64,000 nt of DNA, from positions 142,607,705 through 142,671,704 of the forward strand of contig CM019824.1 in assembly GCA_009763385.1 (NCBI GenBank), read 5' to 3'. The stretch is from Coix lacryma-jobi var. lacryma-jobi. Its lineage: Eukaryota > Streptophyta > Magnoliopsida > Poales > Poaceae. Position numbers and translations under genes: made by a program. The notes below the pieces were generated by a model. The model made no database searches. It was not told the origin of the DNA and saw only the letters and a list, made by a program, of their open reading frames with translations. Shown here one piece after another: positions 24,274 through 33,200 of the stretch; position 1 is the stretch's first letter; every line of letters begins with the position of its first letter.

Positions 24274-27200
24274 TGTAACACCTCTGGTGTTAAGCTAGCA
24301 TGACATCATTTCTCATCATGCATAATCATCTCATGATCATGAAGCATTCATATGTTATTCTTTTTCTCACATAAAATGTCATTTCATGTGTTTGCTTGCT
24401 TATAAGTTTGCTTTGATGAAGTGTTTCTTGTCTTGCTTTGGAGTGGTTAGTGAGTTAATCGCGTTTGAAGTTGGGCTGTCAGTCGGCCATTAGCCAACTG
24501 AATCGCCCGATTCAGTTTGAAGCCGTCGGCTTCAGTGGCCGACCGCGCGCAGGGGAAGAACGCCGCGTGGCGTTCGATTCCCGGCCGAGGCCAGCCAGCA
24601 CGCGCGGCGTGGCGTGCTTAACCTCCCGCGCACGCTCTCCTCCGCCAGAGCGCGCTCCCTCCCTCTCTGCCTCGCTCCAAGCTCTCGCCGGCGACCGCGC
24701 GGGCGAAAAGGGGAAGTCCGCCGTCCGCCGTCGTTTCGCCGTGCATTCGCCAAGCAAACCGCACCGCTAGCCTCGCCTTGGTCTCCCGCATCGTTTGCGC
24801 TAGTCAGTGCTCTTCGGCAAGCCCTAGGTGAGCCTCGGGACGAGCTTCCGCCATGGCCGCCATGACCGCCGAGTTCGGTCCGCCATGGTCGGCTCCCTTC
24901 CCGTGGGTTTCAAGATGTTTTAGCTAGCGTTCGCAAGTCAGTGAGCGTCCAGGAAGAAGGAAGTGAAGTCGGTTTAGCCGATTAGGGTTTGGTTGCCTCG
25001 GTCCGCCATCGCCGCCGTCCGCCATGGTTGCCGGAGACTGGCATGGCGTGGTCCCGAGCTTTCGGAATGAAATCCGTAGCGTCCGAGCCTTGCGCTAGGT
25101 CCGTGGGAGTTCGGAGAGTAGGAATCACGAGTCGGTTAGCCTCGGCATGGCCGGAGTTGCCCGGCGTGGAGAGCCCGCGCCGCCGTGGCCGCCATTGCCG
25201 GCGTTGTGCTCGATCCGTCGTGTCGCTAGGGTCGAGAGTGGTACCGTTCGTCGCGGAAGGATGAGAGGAGTCCGTCGGTGGAGTTGGTTTCGCCGGAGGA
25301 GCCGCCGTCGGCGAGCTCCGGCGAGGTCAACATCTCCTCTGTTTCTCTGTGAATGGCAGGTGGGGTCGCTTTGACCTCGGGCCCCAGCAGTCAGCGGGTT
25401 GGGTGCATGTGTGCTGGGTGCGTGTAGCAGTTAGGGTTTAATGTTTTTGAATATATGTTTTCCAGAAATGTTGTTAATGCTTGTTTAAATCATAACTTGT
25501 GTTCTGTTAATCCAATAAATGTGAAACCAATTTTGTTAAGTTTGTCTTGATGAGATCTGTACATGAAAAATATGATATGCTCTGTTATGATAGTTTTTAT
25601 ATGCAGTAATAATTAATTTGTGTTTAGGCTGATATCTTGTATAATGCATAGTAAATCATGTTTTGCTCAGAAAAATATGGGATTTGTTTTGATGAGCTAT
25701 GTAGGTGATGTAGAGTCACAGAAAAATGATAACTACTGTTGGGTTATGAAATAATTTGAAGTTAGCTTTTAAATTGATTAAATGCTGTTTTCTTGTATAA
25801 TTAGTAGTAATTAAAATATATGGAATTTGAGTCTCATAATTTTTATAGACTGCTCTTATGCTAGAAAGCTCTAAACAAAAATATGAAATTTATTGTTTGA
25901 CACTTTTTAAGGCAGGGTGTAGTTCAAAGTACCTTTTCACCCTGATATTTGTCTTTTTCATACAGAATTATATATATATATGCAATTGTCCTGAAATTTG
26001 TACAGTATGCTTTACTTTCTGTTAGGAACCTACAGTAATTTTTGTAGATTTTTCTGAAACCTTTATTTATGAGGTGCAGTTATAAGCTTGTTTTGGTAGA
26101 ATAATTAGTTTATTTAAATTAAGCTTTTGTGTCTTTATTAGAGAAAACCAGCAGGGGTAAAATAGTCTTTTCAGTGTATGCATGTTGACTGTGCTTTGCA
26201 TGAGTGGTGTAGCTTCTCTCTAAATAGAGTGTTGTACTCTACCAGAGAGGAAATATGCGCCTATTCGGTCAATTTAATTGTAATGCATATTCTATGCCCA
26301 TGTATCATCCATTCATTCTCGCATATGCATCATAACAGGTTCGGTAGAAGAGACAGTGATAGTAGAAGAAAACGAGGAGCAGCCTCAGGAGCAGGAACCA
26401 GGAGCTGTCGGGGAAGAGTTTGAAGAAGAACTTCCGGAGTGCCCGAATCACCAACCGAGCACCTTCGAGAAAGGCAAGCCCCGGAGCATTTCTAACTACC
26501 TACAGTTTATGATTAACTTAATCTGCTTATGTTTGTTGCATTAAGTATAGGAGTTGTTTGATACCGTTGATGCATCACTATTCATACCTTGTTACCTTGA
26601 AATATCATCCTTGATACCTATATAGAATCAGGTCCGAGTTATGCTTAGAATTGCTTAGACCGGTAGAAGTCGGGCAACCTTCATGTTACCCGCGAGCAAT
26701 AGGTGGTTACTTGACCGATTAACCAGATATTTCCATTAAGTGGGATAACTGAGTGTTGTGGAAAAATGGAGATCGGCAGATTCCTGTAGTGTATGCTACA
26801 GCATTTCTAGCCGTGTTTTATGGGAATCAGTATCTTGTGAGATAGACTTCTTGTCATGTTGAACGCATGTCCCACATTTAGCTGGAAGGATAACTCGTTC
26901 CGACCGCGAAGCCGCTCATTGTTCCAGGCCGGCTCTCAGGTCCTACGCATCAGCCGAAGCCACGGTGGAGAGTTAGTGGGACGCGGGGGCGCGAATAGTA
27001 AGACCCGGGTGATGGTGGTTAAGTCCAACTCCTTGGCAGTCGGGCTTGCCTCCGGGTGTGATGGTGGCGGTTGAAACCGTGACTCCTGGAACAATGTTGT
27101 GGTCATCTGTAGCTCACCGACGGGTGGGTGTGGTTTGTGTGGGAAATAAATCACCAGCTGGTTAGGAATCGATTATAATCGCCATCGCTCCTGGATAGTG

Positions 27201-27996
27201 AGCACTTGACTCGAACGCTGATCAATCTCGATACTGAAAAATGTGGAACACGAGACAGCTATCTTTATACTTTTGGAAATGGTCACTCGGTCTGTTTGTT
27301 ACATTTTGGTGATCGTCGGATCACTACCATGTTTGTTATAGTGCAGTTTGCTAATCTAGTAAATAGAATAATTACTATTTAAAATTGACAGCTAAAGGGC
27401 AGGAGAACTATTTAATTAACAAATGGCTTTTATGCAAAAGTGTGGTCTATTGCCAGCCTCCACTATATACTAGCCTTGCATACTCCTTGGTGTCATTTTA
27501 TTTCTGGTTTAAGGCGGGTAAGTCTAGCTGAGTACCTTCTCGTACTCAGGGTTCTACCCTTTGTTGTTGCAGATGGCCAGGTCTTCCATGGTTATTGCAT
27601 CAATTGTCTCTTTCCAGCCTCGGGTGAATTCTAGGTCCCGGGCAAGGACCTCTTCTGTTCGTATCTTTTGCTATGTTAAGGATGACTACTAAATGGCACT
27701 GTAATCATTAAGTGTGCGTGCGTGAATTTCGTAACAATGTTTCAAGTTAAGCTTCCGCTACTGTTTTCAAACCTGGTTTGTAATAACTAAGTTGCTACTC
27801 CGAACTATTTATGTAATCTCTGTCGTGTGACGGTCGATGCTGAATATTACGATCCTATGTTGTTGATGTTGGAAAGTTTGAAATCCTTCGTGATTTCACG
27901 GACTACCGGGTTTATAGGGGCTCAAGTGCCACAAATTTACTGCCTCGGCGGCGAATTTCGTACTTGTGCTCTTATAAATTGGTCGGTTCTGTTACA
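24274..27996 (+). repeat. Gypsy-1 5' LTR
   Basis: 3,723 bp, from TGTAACACCTCTGG to GGTTCTGTTACA, with 7-bp terminal inverted repeat TGTAACA/TGTTACA. A GC-rich block (about 24500-25400, rich in CCGCCATGG) is followed by an AT-rich block (25440-26340). ORFs inside the GC-rich block show no domain. Confidence 0.95.
26345..26478 (+). other. Short acidic coding-like segment inside Gypsy-1 LTR, copy 1
   Basis: The frame reads an acidic peptide (about 45 residues, including EEFEEELPECPNHQPSTFEKG). It is preceded by a splice-acceptor-like CATAACAG. A second, near-identical copy is in the 3' LTR at 36737-36870. It may be a leader exon or a chance frame. Confidence 0.35.
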
Positions 27997-27998
27997 GC

Positions 27999-28010
27999 TG
28001 GCATCGGAGC
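27999..28010 (+). other. Gypsy-1 primer binding site (tRNA-iMet-like)
   Basis: TGGCATCGGAGC starts 2 bp after the LTR. It matches the tRNA-iMet complement TGGTATCAGAGC at 10 of 12 positions; both differences are transitions that G-U pairing could tolerate. Confidence 0.85.
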
Positions 28011-28799
28011 ATAATTCAGCGGGTACTGTTCATAGGATTAAAAAGTTGGTAATAAAAAAATAATTGGAGTCCCAAAAATTATTTTCAAAACTTTCGCAAA
28101 GTCGGTGTAGAAGAAAAATTTTAAAAAGCAAAGATATAAGTGTGCCAGTGGTCATATCCTTTATGCCCATAGGATCTCAGGTGGCTTATTTAAGTACTAA
28201 CTTGGAAGGGTCTTGCATCATACTTGATTTTTGTTTATTCTGTCGTCCATACGGCAAGGGTGAAATTGTATGGGTGCTATTCTTCGGAATGGTAATGTAT
28301 GGATCAGTTGCCTCTACGCCAAGGTAAGGAAAGTTGTGAGAGCATGGTCGAACAACCGTCGACCTAGGGGAGTGTTAGTTGGTATTGGAACCTACACACG
28401 TTGATACACGGGTGCAGGGGAAGGTACGCAGTAACGGGGGTGATACTGTTAAATGGGTGCATATACTACTTACGTGTATACGGGGTGTACACCTAGGTGA
28501 GTATCTAGGTTTAAATTTCAGCAATGCATAATTATCATACTGTGGGGCAGGGCTGAAATGGATCTTCTGCAGGAACACTAACTACGCACCGTTAGAACGA
28601 AATAGTTAACGTATGAGAGTATCGTGGTTTGCCACCGCATAGTTCTTATGTAGTAGAAAGGACGTACGGAACGTTTTCATACACATACATATCATGGCAT
28701 AATGCTTTCTTTCCTTTTTGCATTACTTCCACCCTTTATGGATTCATTGCTCGAGATTGGAAGACCTATGCTTATGTTATCATGATAATCCTGCTACAG
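28011..28799 (+). promoter_or_regulatory. Gypsy-1 untranslated leader with a strong 5' splice-site consensus
   Basis: This 0.8-kb leader has no meaningful ORF. CCAAG|GTAAGGAAA at 28319-28331 (GT at 28324) is a near-ideal plant splice donor. The leader ends with a pyrimidine-rich stretch (28702-28735) and GCTACAG immediately before the ATG at 28800, which resembles a 3' splice site. Confidence 0.4.
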
Positions 28800-29891
28800 A
28801 TGGGACGGACTAAGGAAACCGCACGTAAGTCAACAGGCGGCAGGGTTCCCAGACACCAGTTGGCACCTAGGTCGGAGAGGTGCAAGGCAAAGTTTCTGGA
28901 TGTGTTTGGGACACCTACGTTGCTTTGGAGGGTTCTGCGTTCGGTGGGATACCCGGATGGTAAGGAGCCTCGCTACTTCTGGTCGAAAGAGCCTCTGGGA
29001 GACACCACCCTGGTGTATGTTACTGCCGTGGTAAAGCCCAGGGAAGAGGGATCTGAATGGTCTGGTTGGATGTATGAGAGCAAAGGAAGGGATCCTTGGG
29101 AAGGGGCGCAGTCAGCAGCGTTCCTCATTCTCCAGGACATCATGGAGCGGTTCCCAGAAGACCTCAGTCGAGCTCTAGCCGGAGTGTTTCCGAGGGCTGA
29201 CCCGTTCAAGGATGTTTGGGTGCAGACTAGGCAGGAAGCAGTTGAGGGTAGTCCCAGTGAGCTTCAGGCATGTGATGGTCCGGCAGCAAGTGCCATGTAT
29301 GCGGTAATGAAGGGGTACGCGGTCATGCAACACAGCTTGTGCCGTATGACTGAGTCCTATTACCATGTCAAGGATGAGAAAAGGCAAGCTCAGCGCGAGT
29401 TCGATGAAGAAGTGGAAAAGATGCAGGAAGAGCTGAAGCAGATGACCATAGAGAAGGATCAGGTGGTTCGCAGGAATGTAGTCGCAGCTCAAGAGATCAT
29501 CAGGCTGCAAGAGCAGCTAGGGCGTGAGAAGCATGCTAATCGGAGCGCGGAGAATCAGATGGTAAGGCTTCTTCAGCAGCGAAATCAGGCATGGGAAGAA
29601 GAGGTGGATATGAGAGTTCGTATTGTGGCTTTGGAGCAGCAGTTAGCGACAACTGAAGCCTACAACAACAACCTCCACGAGGAAGTGCATCGTCTTCACA
29701 ACCAGCTTCATCCATACCATCCTCCAGGTGCAGCCGAGATGGATGGGGAGTTGGGAGTTGTTCTTGCTGATGGCGGTGATGAAGATGGAGGGATGCTCTT
29801 CGCTGATCACGAAGAAGAAGACGAAGAAGAAGAGGAAGATGATGGAGCCGATGATGTCGAGGGTTATGTGTCAGATGCTGAGAGCGATTAG
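28800..29891 (+). CDS. Extra pre-gag ORF with a histone H3-tail-like N-terminus
   Basis: The ORF encodes 363 aa. Residues 2-22 align without gaps to the H3 tail, including RTK, TARKSTGG, PR and QLA; about 16 of the first 21 mature positions are identical, and K4, R8, K9, S10 and T11 equivalents are present. K14, K18, K23 and K27 equivalents are changed. Residue 2 is Gly, so removal of the initiator Met is expected and would expose an H3-like N-terminus. Residues ~30-135 look globular (WSGWMYESKG, AAFLILQDIMERFPED), ~190-305 form a heptad-rich coiled coil, and 335-363 are strongly acidic (EEEDEEEEEDDGADD). There is no histone fold, so it is not a histone. The upstream frame is open to 28629, but this ATG is chosen because the H3 similarity starts exactly there. 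Extra pre-gag ORFs exist in some plant Gypsy elements; the function here is unknown and mimicry is inference. Confidence 0.88.
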   Translation: MGRTKETARKSTGGRVPRHQLAPRSERCKAKFLDVFGTPTLLWRVLRSVGYPDGKEPRYFWSKEPLGDTTLVYVTAVVKPREEGSEWSGWMYESKGRDPWEGAQSAAFLILQDIMERFPEDLSRALAGVFPRADPFKDVWVQTRQEAVEGSPSELQACDGPAASAMYAVMKGYAVMQHSLCRMTESYYHVKDEKRQAQREFDEEVEKMQEELKQMTIEKDQVVRRNVVAAQEIIRLQEQLGREKHANRSAENQMVRLLQQRNQAWEEEVDMRVRIVALEQQLATTEAYNNNLHEEVHRLHNQLHPYHPPGAAEMDGELGVVLADGGDEDGGMLFADHEEEDEEEEEDDGADDVEGYVSDAESD

Positions 29892-30211
29892 TGTTTAGAT
29901 CTCGATGTTTATCGTGATGGTCTTGTGTATCGGTTATGTTGGATCTGTGGAACCTTTGATGGGTTGTAAGCTTAAGGACCTTGTTGCTACCTTTGAACCG
30001 TTTTAAGTATCAGGCTATCGTTGGACTTATCCGTTCGTGTCCATGCGAGTTTTAAGCGCTTTTCGTATAATCTGTTTGTGATGTTAATTGTGTGGAACAA
30101 CTTGTGAATGTGCCTTATTGTATGAACTATGTTCGAATACAGTACTGCAGTCATTACGCATTTTGATCTATATATATGGCATCACTCATCGATTATTGAT
30201 TGGCTATGCAG

Positions 30212-33200
30212 ATGGTGAACACTCGTCGTGGAACCGGCAGTGCCAGTGGTGCGGATGGGAGTGGACAGGGCGAGGAAGCCAATCCTCCTCCTCCTCCTCC
30301 TTACACGGCAGAGCAGTTCTTTGCTCAGTTTTTGGGAAGTCAGCGTAGTATGGAAGCTATGCAACGCAACATGGAAGCAAATCTCCGAAACATCGCTGAG
30401 AATACCCGCAGGGCTGCAGGTCTGGGTGGTCAAGATGTTAACCAGTACAACACGTTTAAGGACTTCTTGGACACTAGACCTCCAATCTTTAAGGAAGCAG
30501 TGGAACCTTTGGAAGCAGATGAATGGATCAACACTGTCGAACAGAAGTTCAGGTTGCTCCGTCTGACAGAGTCTCTGAAGGTGGAATACGCAGCTCATCA
30601 GTTGCAAGGACCGGCTGGTATATGGTGGACACATCACCGTACCGCTTTTCCGGCAAATCAACCTATAGTTTGGGAGCAGTTTACAGCAGCTTTTCGAGGT
30701 CATTATATTCCTCCAGGTTTAATGGCTATGAAGGTAACAGAGTTTTTGAGTTTGACACAGGGTACCAAACCAATGGCTGAATATCTTCATGCTTTCAACA
30801 ATCTTGCTCGTTATGCGCCTGAGTATGTCAATACAGATGCAAAGAAGATTGCTTGTATGAAAAGGGGCCTAAGTCCAAAGCTCCTGAAGACAATGGGAAA
30901 TTCTTCTAGAACCCGGTTCAATGACTTCGTCAGTGACTGTTTGACTCAAGAAAACCACAACAATCTCTATAGTGCATCTAAAGCCCGCAAGAAAACTCTT
31001 GATACAGGAGCACAGCAGAGCAGAAATCAAGTGGCGAATCGTCCTCAGTTTCATATAGCAGCACGGGGAGCACGGTTCAAGCCTCCTCAGCGTCGTTTTC
31101 AGGGAAATCAGCAGCAAGCCAAGGTCCAGAAAGTGGCAAAAGGTCAGACATCGCAGTATAGAGCAGGGTCTGGAAACCAGAACTTCACAGGCAGCTACGT
31201 CAAGGGGCCATGTTACAACTGTGGCAAAGAAGGGCATTTGTCCAGGACATGTCCTAGCCCAAGAAAGAAGACCAATCCAGTGCAAGCTCGTGTGCATCAT
31301 ACTTCTTTGGAAGGCATCTCAGAGGGTGAGCCTGTAACAGCTGGTATGTTCTCTATCAACAATATCTCTACAGTTGTTTTGTTTGATTCTGGTTCATCCC
31401 ATTCTTTTGTAAGTCAAGCATTTGCACTTAAGCATAATCAGGAAATGGTAACAATGGATTTTGGGTTTCGAATAAGCTCAGCTAGTGCAAGTGTGTTGTC
31501 TAATCAAGTGGTGTGTGGAGCTACTCTTAGTTTGGAAGATAAGCGGTATCGAGTAAGCCTAGTAGTCATGCCAGGTCTATCCTTGGATGTTATCCTCGGA
31601 ATGGACTGGATGAAAAAGTGGGAAGTGATCTTAGATACCGGGAAAAGGATAATTTCTTTGAGGGATCCCGAGGAAAACAAGAGGTTTCAAGTGTTTCTTC
31701 CTGACCGTCTTAATCTCAGTGCTATGAGTTGTGCAGTGCAAGTGGCAGATCTTCAGGAAATCCCTGTAGTATGTGAGTTTCCAGATGTGCTTCCAGATGA
31801 GTTACCTGGTTTACCTCCAGATAGGGATGTGGAGTTTGCAATAGAGTTGATACCTGGAACAGCACCTATATCCAGAAGGCCGTATCGTATGCCTCCTAAT
31901 GAGTTGGCGGAGTTGAAGGTTCAGTTGAAAGAGTTGTTGGATAAGGGTTTGATTCAACCAAGTTCATCTGAGTGGGGATGTCCGGCACTCTTTGTGAAAA
32001 AGAAGGATAAAAGTCTGCGTATGTGTGTGGACTACAGACCTTTGAATGCAGTAACAGTCAAGAATAAGTATCCTTTACCTCGGATTGATATCCTTTTTGA
32101 TCAGTTGACGAGAGCTAGAGTGTTTTCCAAGATAGACTTAAGATCAGGGTACCATCAGATCAAGATCAGACCCAAAGATATACCCAAAACGGCTTTTTCC
32201 ACTAGGTACGGGTTATATGAGTATCTTGTCATGTCGTTTGGCTTGACAAATGCTCCTGCATACTTTATGTACCTAATGAATTCCGTGTTTATGCCTGAGT
32301 TGGATCGGTTTGTGATAGTCTTTTTGGATGATATCTTGATATATTCGGAGAACGAAGAGGATCATGCGGAACACTTAAGGATAGTTCTAACAAGACTTCG
32401 AGAGCATAAACTATATGCCAAGTTCAGTAAGTGTGAGTTTTGGTTGAAGAAAGTTCATTTTCTTGGACATGTGTTATCAGGCGATGGGATCTCAGTGGAT
32501 CCAGGAAAAGTACAAGAGGTTATGGATTGGAAGGCACCAACCACCGTTACGGAAGTCAGAAGTTTTCTAGGTTTGGCTGGTTACTATCGTCGCTTCATTC
32601 CGGATTTCTCCAAGATTGCAAAACCGATGACATCGTTGCTTCAAAAGGATGTGAAGTTTGTCTGGACAGAGGAGTGTGAAGCAGCTTTCCGGATTTTAAG
32701 AGAACTGCTGACCACTGCCCCTGTTTTGGCTCAACCGGATGTAGAGAAACCTTTTGATGTGTTTTGTGACGCATCCAAGATAGGTTTAGGCTGTGTGCTA
32801 ATGCAAGATGGACGAGTAATAGCATACGCCTCAAGACAGTTAAGGAAACATGAGATCAACTACCCTACACATGATTTGGAGTTAGCGGCAGTAGTGCATG
32901 CTCTAAAGATATGGAGACACTACTTGTTGGGAAATGTGTGCAACATCTATACCGATCATAAAAGTCTAAAGTATATCTTCACTCAACCTGAGTTGAACAT
33001 GAGACAGCGCAGATGGCTGGAGTTGATAAAGGACTATAACTTACAAGTTCACTATCACCCAGGGAAGGCAAACGTGGTTGCAGATGCTTTAAGTCGGAAA
33101 TCGCACTGTGTAGTGGTGCAACCGTTGTTTGAAGAAAAGTTTAACCTGATTCATCCAGAAGTTTTGTTCAACATTCAGTTAGGTTGCTCACTAGAGAGTC

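Noticed and set aside
24465..25374. ORFs of 70-100 aa in the GC-rich part of the Gypsy-1 LTR (and copies at 34855-35764)
   Set aside because: Low-complexity Arg/Ala/Pro frames on both strands with no domain. Their conservation only reflects LTR identity.
28800..28820. N-myristoylation signal (MGRTKET) as the reason for the conserved N-terminus
   Set aside because: The usual myristoylation pattern wants Ser/Thr at position 6; here it is Glu. The H3 similarity extends far beyond that signal.
28800..29891. A genuine or pseudogenised histone H3 gene
   Set aside because: Only the first ~22 residues resemble H3. The histone-fold region is absent and replaced by a different domain, coiled coil and acidic tail, and the ORF sits between PBS and gag of a retroelement.
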